Below, one piece after another: positions 25,115-32,096 of a DNA stretch of 49,997 nt. Below the pieces are notes generated by a model. That model saw only the letters and a program-made list of their open reading frames with translations, made no database searches and was not told the origin of the DNA. This DNA is from an uncultured Chitinophaga sp. Lineage in GTDB: Bacteria; Bacteroidota; Bacteroidia; Chitinophagales; Chitinophagaceae. Numbering within the stretch: position 1 is the stretch's first letter; each line of letters begins with the position of its first letter. The stretch lies in NCBI RefSeq assembly GCF_946479755.1, contig NZ_CAMLHC010000045.1, positions 1 to 49,997 on the forward strand, written 5' to 3'. Made by a program: the position numbers and the translations under genes.

Positions 25115-25291
25115 TTATTTATTTGGGTCCAGCAAAAGATACAGGTGTTTGTAAGGTGTCCGGAAGTTTCCTTTTTTTGTGAGGATACCGGCTTCGATGA
25201 GGAAAGCTTTCGCGGCTTTGGGGTCTTTGGATAGTTTGGCGGTTTTTTTCCTGATAGCTTTGGAAAGCTCGTCAATTTCTTTTGGATCCAT
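25115..25291 (-). CDS. Small FLIEAGI-motif protein, distal gene of the ART-like cluster
   Basis: This 58-residue gene starts with ATG at 25291 and ends with TAA at 25115-25117. The product is basic and helical: MDPKEIDELSKAIRKKTAKL, then SKDPKAAKAFLIEAGI, then LTKKGNFRTPYKHLYLLLD. The middle part matches the KxxxSKxAAxxFLxEAG segment of the 63-residue protein encoded at 25990-26181, so the two are probably paralogues. The ending KKGNFRTPYK resembles the ends of small proteins found beside predicted ADP-ribosyltransferase genes in other bacteria. It begins 40 bases after the stop of the ART-like gene, on the same strand. An antitoxin or regulator role is inferred only from the arrangement. Confidence 0.72.
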   Translation of the reverse strand: MDPKEIDELSKAIRKKTAKLSKDPKAAKAFLIEAGILTKKGNFRTPYKHLYLLLDPNK

Positions 25292-25331
25292 AATGCTTCA
25301 TTAATGTGGTGATGTTTCGGGTGGGGTTTCA

Positions 25332-25949
25332 TTACGGCCAGTCAACCCTCTGCCGTGGATGGAAGAATCCTTTGATACAGTTAGGGTTTCTGATGCAGAT
25401 CTGAATGTTAGTTTTTTCGTAAAACCCGGCATCATGATAAAGTGCTTTACCTTCAATAAATATTCCTCTGATAGAATCAAATGGTTCTGTATTACCTGTG
25501 ATCTTATGTATATTCTCAATAACGGCACAGTCTAATTCTCTAATAACTTTGTCTACAGAAAAGGGATCTCCCAACGGATTACAATTGACCGGCATTTGCT
25601 TCCCAAATAGTATGGTGGATTCCCTAAAGCTCTTGTAAGAGTCTTTTACCAGGTCAATCCATCTTTTGTCAGTCAGGTCAAGGCAGTTATTCAAATCCAA
25701 TATGGCGCCCAATACAGAAGGTACTTTAATTTTCTTCGATCGGTTGGGGGGATTGGTTGCAAAATCCAGCGCTCTTTCATAATTGTTTTGCCAAAAATAG
25801 AATCCGGAACCCAGCCAATCGTGTGTATTTGCACTCGCTTTAAGCATAGCGTTTCCAGAAACAACAGTGTCGCAAATTGACTTGTCACAACCATGAAAGC
25901 CAATAACCAGCCCAGGATTGGCTGTGTAAAGAAAATCAGTATTTGACAT
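25332..25949 (-). CDS. Predicted ADP-ribosyltransferase-fold protein
   Basis: The 205-residue product from ATG 25949 has the pattern GFHGCDKSI (His19) followed by a THDWLGSGFYFWQNNYERALDFA block around residues 42-64 (in part) and a C-terminal NIQICIRNPNCIKGFF block near 181-196. This resembles a widespread family with a DUF3990-like ART fold, in which the early His and the GxGFY aromatic residue would hold NAD. The catalytic glutamate or its equivalent is not certain; E145 and E166 are candidates. The longer reading from 26060 is rejected because it overlaps the upstream small gene by 71 bases. G+C is near 30-35 percent, well below the neighbours. The family is often unnamed; toxin activity is inferred. 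Confidence 0.7.
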   Translation of the reverse strand: MSNTDFLYTANPGLVIGFHGCDKSICDTVVSGNAMLKASANTHDWLGSGFYFWQNNYERALDFATNPPNRSKKIKVPSVLGAILDLNNCLDLTDKRWIDLVKDSYKSFRESTILFGKQMPVNCNPLGDPFSVDKVIRELDCAVIENIHKITGNTEPFDSIRGIFIEGKALYHDAGFYEKTNIQICIRNPNCIKGFFHPRQRVDWP

Positions 25950-25989
25950 TAAAGGAACAATACAAATGGTGAATAGCAATCTAGCGTAC

Positions 25990-26181
25990 CTATTTCGAGG
26001 TATTGCCTGGTTTTCGGGTAACAGGCGCGGATATTTTGTTTTTTTCGTGTGGAGAGTCAATCAGGAGGTGCATAACACCCGCTTCTCTCAAAAACCTGGC
26101 AGCCGCCCTTTTAGAGGAGGTTACTTTTTTCCGTTGTGCCAGCAGTGCGTCTTTAATTTGTTGGTATTTTGCGTCGGTCAT
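25990..26181 (-). CDS. Small FLREAGV-motif protein, first gene of the ART-like cluster
   Basis: The 63-residue basic protein (MTDAKYQQIKDALLAQRKKV, then SSKRAAARFLREAGVMHLLI and a polar tail) has one long helix and then the FLxEAG turn shared with the 58-residue protein at 25115-25291. It lies 40 bases before the ATG of the ART-like gene and would be the first gene of the cluster, behind an AT-rich leader with a palindrome at 26250-26270. Two TGAGGTA copies occur just before its ATG. Its position before a predicted toxin is the usual place of an antitoxin gene, but no known antitoxin fold was recognised. Confidence 0.72.
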   Translation of the reverse strand: MTDAKYQQIKDALLAQRKKVTSSKRAAARFLREAGVMHLLIDSPHEKNKISAPVTRKPGNTSK

Positions 26182-26249
26182 ACCTCAAATGTACCTCACA
26201 TTTTCCCTATCTTTTGTAAACCAAATGTTAATGAAATACAATGTGTTAT

Positions 26250-26270
26250 AATGATAAAATAATTATCATT
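26250..26270. repeat. Palindrome upstream of the ART-like cluster
   Basis: AATGATAA (26250-26257) and TTATCATT (26263-26270) are perfect 8-bp inverted arms with the spacer AATAA. It lies 69 bases before the ATG at 26181, where an operator for a self-regulating unit would be expected. Confidence 0.55.
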
Positions 26271-26383
26271 CAATATCGTTGCTAACCCGCTTCCAGCCTT
26301 GTTTTTCTGAAAAAACACCTGTCTGAAAAAAGTTTTTTGAACCTGCATTATGCCGTTCAGAAAGCGATTGGAACTAAATATCT

Positions 26384-26391
26384 TACATTTG
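26384..26391 (+). promoter_or_regulatory. -7 box of the ATP-grasp gene, overlapping the first palindrome
   Basis: TACATTTG matches TAnnTTTG exactly and shares bases 26388-26391 with the palindrome array. The predicted transcription start is near 26398, inside the array. No -33 TTG with 17-23-base spacing was found, which fits a promoter that depends on a regulator. Confidence 0.65.
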
Positions 26392-26428
26392 ATAGTATCA
26401 TTTGATACTATCAAATGATACTATCAAA
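26388..26428. repeat. Three tandem 11-bp palindromes, period 13
   Basis: TGATAGTATCA (26390-26400), TGATACTATCA (26403-26413) and TGATACTATCA (26416-26426) are tandem copies of one odd-length palindrome separated by two-base linkers. Bases 26388-26400 are also a perfect 13-bp inverted repeat of both 26403-26415 and 26416-26428, so the RNA could form either of two hairpins. The array spans the -7 box to 12 bases before the ATG at 26440. Confidence 0.92.
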
Positions 26429-26439
26429 ACCGCAAACCT

Positions 26440-27237
26440 ATGTCCCGTTACCCATCCATCCAATGGATCATCCAGCAAAATCTCACTAACAGCAGCGATC
26501 TGGAACAACTAAAAGCCGCTTGTGATAAAATCGGCGTACGCCATCAGGAAGTAATAGTCATACCCTTTACCGACACGTTGCCGGCATTCGACCGCAGCTA
26601 CCGCAGCATTTTCTATGGCTCGGTCACTTTCAGCCAGATAGCGCTGGCAGACCCTTCTGTGAACAGCGGCCTGTTCATGGATAACAGCTCTTTTTCCATT
26701 GATAACTACCTGCAACGCTGGGGAAGATACATGCTGAACTACGGCGCTATGCTGACCACCTTCGATGAACTGGTACAGATGGACCTGCCATCAGATAAAC
26801 TGTATTTTATCCGTCCGGACGATGATCATAAATCTTTTGCGGGAGAGGTAAAGTCTTTCGGAGATATCAGCGCCTGGTACGGGCAGTTAAAGGAAACAGC
26901 TATCTCCGGCGACAGCAGGATCGTGGTGTCAGCGCCTTATAACATCCGTTATGAATGGCGGTTGTGGATAGTTCATAAAAAAGTAGTCGCGGCCTCTAAA
27001 TACCGGGAGTATTTTCAGCTGACGAAAGAACGGGGCTGTCCGGCTGAGGTGGTACGTTTTGCGGAGGCGCGTTGTGATGACTACACGCCGCATGATGTGT
27101 TTGTAATGGATATCTGCCGCTGTGGCGATGAATATTTTATCGTGGAATGCGGCTGCATGAATTCTGCCGGGTTCTATGCGGCGGACATTGAAGCAATTGT
27201 TACCGCGGTATCCGCTTATTTCGCGGATAAAAAATAA
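26440..27237 (+). CDS. ATP-grasp domain protein, DUF4343/R2K-clade-like
   Basis: The 265-residue cytoplasmic protein has the layout of the R2K clade of ATP-grasp enzymes: an N-terminal Rossmann-like part with FYGSVTFSQIA, a lid region with KLYFIRPDDDHKSFAGEV, the strand RIVVSAPYNIRYEWRLWIV with the Arg-x-Glu-x-Arg stretch that contacts nucleotide, and the C-terminal metal site VMDICRCGDEYFIVECGCMNSAGFY (in part; D and E with N). ATP-grasp enzymes join a carboxylate to an amine or thiol through an acyl phosphate. The R2K clade is predicted to modify proteins or peptides and is found near phage and conflict genes; the substrate here is unknown. It is monocistronic, behind the palindrome array. 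Confidence 0.85.
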   Translation: MSRYPSIQWIIQQNLTNSSDLEQLKAACDKIGVRHQEVIVIPFTDTLPAFDRSYRSIFYGSVTFSQIALADPSVNSGLFMDNSSFSIDNYLQRWGRYMLNYGAMLTTFDELVQMDLPSDKLYFIRPDDDHKSFAGEVKSFGDISAWYGQLKETAISGDSRIVVSAPYNIRYEWRLWIVHKKVVAASKYREYFQLTKERGCPAEVVRFAEARCDDYTPHDVFVMDICRCGDEYFIVECGCMNSAGFYAADIEAIVTAVSAYFADKK

Positions 27238-27265
27238 AAAGCAGGCCGCCCAGCGGCCCGCCTGC
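27229..27265 (-). terminator. Terminator of the DUF779 / aldehyde dehydrogenase unit
   Basis: GCAGGC (27241-27246) pairs with GCCTGC (27260-27265) with an inner GCC/GGC, and on minus it is followed by T residues that are the complement of 27229-27240. It overlaps the stop codon of the convergent ATP-grasp gene. Confidence 0.8.
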
Positions 27266-27271
27266 GATATA

Positions 27272-27637
27272 CTATATTACGGGCTCAAGTTCATTTAGTT
27301 CCTCTGTTGTAAAGACTTCCGATCTGATATAAAATCGCACACCCAGCGGGATCTCCAGCGAGAAACTGCTGCCTCTTCCGGGTGTGACGTCCAGTATTAA
27401 ACGGGTATGTTTCCAGTATTCGAACTGGTCGCGGTGCATATAAAACCGGCAGCCCTCTACTTCTCCGAGACATACGTCACTGCTGCCGGTAATAAATTCA
27501 CCTGCGCTAAAGCACATAGGCTGGCTCCCGTCGCAACAACCGCCACTCTGATGAAACATCAGCGGGCCGTGGCTGCGCTGTAACTGATGGATCAATGCGA
27601 CAGCCTTTTCAGTGGCAATAACACGGGCTACACTCAT
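27272..27637 (-). CDS. DUF779 family protein
   Basis: The 121-residue protein has the family pattern: HGPLMFHQSGGCCDGSQPMC near residues 23-42 with a cysteine pair, and IPLGVRFYIRSEVFT near the end. It may bind metal through GGCC and nearby cysteines. DUF779 genes are very often placed next to an aldehyde dehydrogenase gene, and here the dehydrogenase stop is only 15 bases before its ATG, so they share an operon. No activity is established; a role in helping the dehydrogenase or handling its reactive product is a common inference. Confidence 0.93.
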   Translation of the reverse strand: MSVARVIATEKAVALIHQLQRSHGPLMFHQSGGCCDGSQPMCFSAGEFITGSSDVCLGEVEGCRFYMHRDQFEYWKHTRLILDVTPGRGSSFSLEIPLGVRFYIRSEVFTTEELNELEPVI

Positions 27638-27652
27638 CGTCGTATATTGTTA

Positions 27653-29185
27653 TCAAAAGAATCCCAATTTGTTCTTGCTGTACGAGATCAGCATGTTTTT
27701 AGTCTGCCGGTAATGTCCCAGCATCATCTTATGGTTTTCCCGGCCAAACCCTGATTTCTTATAACCACCAAAAGGAGCGTGGGCTGGGTAGGCATGGTAA
27801 CAGTTCACCCATACGCGTCCGGCCTGGATGGCTCTAGGCACCTGGTACAGTTCATGTGCATCGCGGGTCCATACGCCGGCGCCGAGGCCATACAACGTGT
27901 CGTTGGCGATGGCAACAGCCTCTTCGGTGGTCCGGAACGTCGTTACACAGCTCACCGGCCCGAATATCTCTTCCTGGAAAATGCGCATTTTGTTGTTGCC
28001 TTTAAAGAGCGTAGGCTGAATATAATAACCGTGTTCCAGCCCGCTGTTCTGATGAAAGGCTTCGCCACCGCAGAGTACTTGTGCACCTTCCTGTTTACCG
28101 ATCTCGAGGTAACTGAGGATCTTATTGTACTGATCTTCCGATGCCTGCGCGCCCATCATCACGGTGCCATCCAGCGGATTACCCATTTTGATGGCTTGCG
28201 TACGGCTGATCACTTTGTCCATGAACTTGTCGTAGATGTTTTCATGCACAAGGATCCGGCTGGGACAGGTACACACTTCGCCCTGGTTGAGCGCGAACAT
28301 CACTGCGCCTTCCACGGCTTTGTCAAAAAATTCATCGTCGGCATCGGCCACGGATTCGAAGAAAATATTGGGGCTTTTACCACCCAGTTCCATGGTGACC
28401 GGTATCAGGTTTTCTGAGGCATATTGCATAATCAGCCGGCCGGTAGTGGTTTCGCCGGTGAAAGCCACTTTTTGTATACGGGGAGAAGACGCCAGCGGTT
28501 TACCTGCTTCAGGGCCAAAGCCGGTGACGATATTCAGGACGCCGGGCGGCAGCAGTTCACCGATCAGTTCCATCAGGCACATGATGCTGGTGGGCGTCTG
28601 TTCCGCGGGTTTTACCACTACGCAGCAGCCGGCGGCCAGCGCAGGCGCTATCTTCCAGGCAGCCATCAGCAGGGGGAAGTTCCAGGGGATGATCTGGCCT
28701 ACCACGCCGATAGGCTCGTGGATATTGATGCAGACGGTCGTTTCATCATGCTCGCTGATGCTCCCCTCTTCGCTGCGGATGACCCCGGCAAAGTACCGGA
28801 AATGGTCCACTACCAGGGGAAGATCGGCTGCACGGGTTTCCCGGAGGGCTTTCCCGTTGTCGATGGTTTCGATGATGGCGAGGTATTCCAGGTTGTCTTC
28901 AATCACCTGCGCGATCTTTATCATCAGGTTACTGCGATAGGTGGGCGATGTCCTGCTCCAGCTCACAAATGCTTCGTGGGCGGCGTCAATGGCTTTCTCT
29001 ACGTCTTTTGCATTGCCCCGGGCGGCCTGCGTAAACGCTTTGCCGTCAATAGGTGATATATTGTCAAAATATTCACCGCTATCCGGTTGTACCCATTTCC
29101 CTCCTATATAATGATCGTATCTGGCTTTAAACTCAGGTCTTTGTGCCACGTTGGACGCCGGCGAGGCGGTGGTGGTATTTTTCAT
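27653..29185 (-). CDS. NAD(P)-dependent aldehyde dehydrogenase, acetaldehyde type
   Basis: The product of 510 residues is a full-length ALDH superfamily enzyme oxidising an aldehyde to the acid. It has the NAD-binding IPWNFPLLM loop, [11 protein letters not shown] (nicotinamide loop), the general base in MELGGKSPN and the nucleophile cysteine in [11 protein letters not shown]. The [11 protein letters not shown] form is typical of the ExaC/AldB-like acetaldehyde dehydrogenases used in alcohol and diol oxidation. The ATG at 29185 is preferred over that at 29209 because the family start matches the MKNTTTASP segment. It forms an operon with DUF779 and is divergent from an AraC regulator over a 142-base gap, a standard alcohol-responsive arrangement. 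Confidence 0.95.
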   Translation of the reverse strand: MKNTTTASPASNVAQRPEFKARYDHYIGGKWVQPDSGEYFDNISPIDGKAFTQAARGNAKDVEKAIDAAHEAFVSWSRTSPTYRSNLMIKIAQVIEDNLEYLAIIETIDNGKALRETRAADLPLVVDHFRYFAGVIRSEEGSISEHDETTVCINIHEPIGVVGQIIPWNFPLLMAAWKIAPALAAGCCVVVKPAEQTPTSIMCLMELIGELLPPGVLNIVTGFGPEAGKPLASSPRIQKVAFTGETTTGRLIMQYASENLIPVTMELGGKSPNIFFESVADADDEFFDKAVEGAVMFALNQGEVCTCPSRILVHENIYDKFMDKVISRTQAIKMGNPLDGTVMMGAQASEDQYNKILSYLEIGKQEGAQVLCGGEAFHQNSGLEHGYYIQPTLFKGNNKMRIFQEEIFGPVSCVTTFRTTEEAVAIANDTLYGLGAGVWTRDAHELYQVPRAIQAGRVWVNCYHAYPAHAPFGGYKKSGFGRENHKMMLGHYRQTKNMLISYSKNKLGFF

Positions 29186-29327
29186 AACGGAACGATTTAC
29201 GTGAAACAATAAGCTAATATGCTAAACCTCCCGGGGATGAAGGGAAACTTTCGTACTTATCTATAGCACAATCGTACCTGTGTTTTCCGGCCGACGGAAA
29301 ATTTCAGTAAATTGTAGGTAGTAAAAT

Positions 29328-30263
29328 ATGATGGTGATGCCGGCGAAGAAGTTTTTAAACCAGATCGATTTTACCCATCCAAAATTCCTGCAGCAACAGG
29401 TAGAGAACCGGCGTATCTATAACCTGAAAAACTGCGAGCTGAATATCTTCGAGAGCTATCAGCAGGCGTACCAGGTACCCTTATCTTTCGGCGATTTCGT
29501 GATCACCAGCATGGTGCAGGGCAAAAAGATCATGCACCTGCCGGAGCAACAGTCCTTTGAATACGTTCCCGGCGAATCCGTGATCGTGCCGGCCAATGAA
29601 ACCATGACCATCGATTTCCCGGAAGCTACGCCTGATAACCCTACCCAATGCATAGCCCTCACTGTGGACGATGCCTATATCCGGAACACCCTCCAGTACC
29701 TGAACGACCACTATAACAGCGACCACGCGGAGAAAAGCGAGTGGCGCCTGCATTTCAGTAAGTATCATTTTGATAACGACGCAGCCGTAGCGGATACCAT
29801 TAATAAGCTGGTACGCATCTGCCACGGCTCTGACCCGGGGAAAGACATCTATGCAGACCTCAGCATGAAGGAGTTGCTGATACGTATCCTGCAAAGCCAG
29901 CATCTCCGGCGGATTTCAGATGAATATACCGTCAACAGCAATAACAGCCGCCTGCATTTTGTACTGCATTATATACAGGAACATCTCACGGAAAAAATAG
30001 CGGTAGACACGCTTTGCAAAAAAGCGTACCTCAGCCGCAACATCTTCTTTAAATGGTTTAAAGAGCAGTTTGGTATCACCCCACTTGAATACATTAACAG
30101 GGAAAGGATCAAACTGGCCAAACAACTGCTGGCCGACAACAGCAACAGCATCAGCCAGGTAAGCATGCGCTGCGGCTTCAATGACACCAACTATTTCGTA
30201 CGCCTCTTCAGAAACGCGGAAGGCATCACCCCCGGCGCTTATCAGCTCATTTGCCGGAAATAA
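29328..30263 (+). CDS. AraC family regulator, alcohol/aldehyde type
   Basis: The 311-residue protein has an N-terminal cupin-like AraC_N domain (about residues 20-190, PF06719 type) and a C-terminal AraC DNA-binding domain with two helix-turn-helix units: VDTLCKKAYLSRNIFFKWFKEQFG (in part) and ISQVSMRCGFNDTNYFVRLF. Three ATG codons (29328, 29331 and 29337) are possible starts; the first is kept. It is divergent from the aldehyde dehydrogenase operon, so it most likely regulates that operon and itself in response to an alcohol or aldehyde. Confidence 0.92.
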   Translation: MMVMPAKKFLNQIDFTHPKFLQQQVENRRIYNLKNCELNIFESYQQAYQVPLSFGDFVITSMVQGKKIMHLPEQQSFEYVPGESVIVPANETMTIDFPEATPDNPTQCIALTVDDAYIRNTLQYLNDHYNSDHAEKSEWRLHFSKYHFDNDAAVADTINKLVRICHGSDPGKDIYADLSMKELLIRILQSQHLRRISDEYTVNSNNSRLHFVLHYIQEHLTEKIAVDTLCKKAYLSRNIFFKWFKEQFGITPLEYINRERIKLAKQLLADNSNSISQVSMRCGFNDTNYFVRLFRNAEGITPGAYQLICRK

Positions 30264-30352
30264 AACGGATTCCGCTCCCCGCTATTAAAAATACTTTGTA
30301 CTTTGTAGGCTACACTGATACGTAGCATGTCATAACCCTATGCTTTTATAAA

Positions 30353-30910
30353 ATGACGCAACACGACCGGACGATCTCCGCTGCTGAGCTGACAGCGGGC
30401 TTGCGTAACCACGACAAAGACCTTTTCCAGCAACTGTACCACACCTACAGCAGGGAACTCTATCTGCTGGCTTTCCGCTGGGTACAGGATGAAGGACTGG
30501 CGAAAGATATGGTGCATAACCTGTTCGTATACCTGTGGGAGAAAGGCCACAGCCTGACGATCACAGGTGAAGTGCGGCATTACCTGTTCCGCGCCGTCAC
30601 CAACCGCTGCATCAACGAACTGAAACGCCGCTCCCGCACCGTCAGTGAAGAACTGCTCCGCTTTGAATCCGATACCGCCTCCTTTTATGAGATAGCGGAC
30701 TATATCCTGTTCCAGCAGGAACTGCTGAAACACCTGGCGCCACTGCCGCCCCGCTGCCGGGAGATCTTTGTGCTGAGCCGGGTACACGGCCTCGAACCCG
30801 CCGAAATAGCGGAAAAACTAGGCATCACGCTCAATACCGTCTACTACCAGCTGTCCGTTGCACTCAGCACCCTGCGGACAGCACTGCTCCCCAAAAAAAA
30901 GTTACGCTGA
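30353..30910 (+). CDS. ECF RNA polymerase sigma factor of the second cassette
   Basis: The 185-residue protein has sigma region 2 (DMVHNLFVYLWEKG) and region 4 (LPPRCREIFVLSRVHGLEPAEIAEKLG), the Bacteroides expansion family pattern. It is 44 bases upstream of its FecR gene and should drive the SusCD pair at 32097-37086. Its leader contains two back-to-back TACTTTG copies (near 30295-30308) that resemble, but do not match exactly, the housekeeping -7 box. Confidence 0.95.
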   Translation: MTQHDRTISAAELTAGLRNHDKDLFQQLYHTYSRELYLLAFRWVQDEGLAKDMVHNLFVYLWEKGHSLTITGEVRHYLFRAVTNRCINELKRRSRTVSEELLRFESDTASFYEIADYILFQQELLKHLAPLPPRCREIFVLSRVHGLEPAEIAEKLGITLNTVYYQLSVALSTLRTALLPKKKLR

Positions 30911-30954
30911 CATCAAAGTTTATCATTTCCCAATTGTCATAATAGTATAGCGCC

Positions 30955-31929
30955 ATGAAAAAAGAGGAAGTACCAGGATTTATCATAGCCTGCCTGTCTG
31001 AACCGGACGATGCAGCGAAACAGCAACAGTTGCAGGACTGGCTGCTGGAGGATGAAACCCATTCTGCTGTACTGGAAGAATACCGCCGGCTGTGGCAGGC
31101 TGCTGCCCAACTGCCGGAAAGTGATTTTGATATGGCCACCGGCTGGGAAAACCTGCAACAAACCACTGTATTGCGCCAGCCGGCCATGACGACGGTCTTC
31201 CGCCGCCACTGGTGGAAAGCCGCAGCGGTGCTGTTACCCATTATCCTCATAACCGCCTGGTGGGCCAACCATCACCGGCAACAGGACGGGATGGTGACCT
31301 ACATCGCGCAGGGAAGCCTGAAAGACAGCCTGCAGCTGCCCGACGGCTCCAAAGTGTTCCTGCGGCCCGGCACCGTGCTGCGCTACCGGAAAAGCTTCCA
31401 GAGCCGCACGGTGGAACTGCAGAGCGGCGAAGCGTTTTTCGAGATCGTGAAAAATGAACAGCAGCGCTTCACCGTAACGGCCATCCACGCCGGTGTAGAA
31501 GTACTGGGCACCTCCTTCAATATCAAAACATCAACGGAATACACTGATGTGGCGGTATGGGATGGTAAGGTAAAACTCAGCGCTGACAACGGGAAGCCTG
31601 GAGTGATACTAACGCCGGCGACTATGGGAAAAGTAGATGCCTATACCGGCGAGGTCGAAAAACTGGCCGGCGCCTTTGAATACCGCTGCGGTTGGGCCAA
31701 CAACGATCTGAGCTTCAGTAACCAGTCGCTGGGCACCGTGCTCAACACGCTGTCGTCTATCTACCAGGTAAGGCTGCGGACGGCGGATACGGCCATGCTC
31801 CAGGAAAATGTCACCGTCAGATTTAAAAATATCACGTTAAACGAAGCACTGGCAGTCATCAGGGAAATGCTTGACCTGAAAGTGGACCAGGTGTCTTCAG
31901 CTGAATATATTCTGAAAAAAATGAAATAA
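30955..31929 (+). CDS. FecR family anti-sigma regulator of the second cassette
   Basis: The 324-residue inner membrane protein has a short N-terminal anti-sigma region, one membrane segment at about residues 88-103 (AAAVLLPIILITAWW), a periplasmic FecR domain with LQLPDGSKVFLRPGT and LQSGEAFFEIVK, and a C-terminal DUF4974 domain ending in AEYILKKMK. It is 44 bases after the sigma gene and 167 bases before susC. It should hold the sigma factor until the SusC STN domain signals. Confidence 0.95.
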   Translation: MKKEEVPGFIIACLSEPDDAAKQQQLQDWLLEDETHSAVLEEYRRLWQAAAQLPESDFDMATGWENLQQTTVLRQPAMTTVFRRHWWKAAAVLLPIILITAWWANHHRQQDGMVTYIAQGSLKDSLQLPDGSKVFLRPGTVLRYRKSFQSRTVELQSGEAFFEIVKNEQQRFTVTAIHAGVEVLGTSFNIKTSTEYTDVAVWDGKVKLSADNGKPGVILTPATMGKVDAYTGEVEKLAGAFEYRCGWANNDLSFSNQSLGTVLNTLSSIYQVRLRTADTAMLQENVTVRFKNITLNEALAVIREMLDLKVDQVSSAEYILKKMK

Positions 31930-31970
31930 GTTACCAGCATCACAGTATCCTGATTCTCCGTTATCGGCTG

Positions 31971-32009
31971 TAACAAACCACACCGGGCCATCGGCCTGCG
32001 GCTTTGTTA
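31971..32009 (+). other. Stem-loop between FecR and SusC of the second cassette
   Basis: TAACAAA (31971-31977) pairs with TTTGTTA (32003-32009), with an inner GGCC/GGCC pair around ATC (31986-31996). No T-run follows. It lies in the same place as stem-loops in the other two cassettes. Confidence 0.55.
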
Positions 32010-32096
32010 TGCCTGTAGTTCACAGATGTCGCCTTATCCCGGGAAGGCGCAGGACCTGCTGTTGCCCGTTATGTATATCGCTATCAACTAAAATCA

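Noticed and set aside
25051..25332. A 93-residue frame on minus
   Set aside because: It overlaps the 58-residue gene at 25115-25291 in another frame; only the latter shows the FLxEAG similarity to the neighbouring small protein.
25950..26060. N-terminal extension of the ART-like protein
   Set aside because: It overlaps the upstream 63-residue gene, and family resemblance begins after the internal Met at 25949.
26186..26193. TACATTTG on minus as the promoter of the ART-like cluster
   Set aside because: It matches TAnnTTTG but lies only five bases before the ATG at 26181, which would place the transcription start inside the start codon.
26388..26428. CRISPR-like repeat array
   Set aside because: The units are 11-bp palindromes with two-base linkers, far too short and without spacers.
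23511..26440. A tRNA-integrated mobile island starting at tRNA-Gln(CUG)
   Set aside because: No integrase gene and no second copy of the tRNA 3' end were found; only G+C differs, and only from about 25.0 kb.
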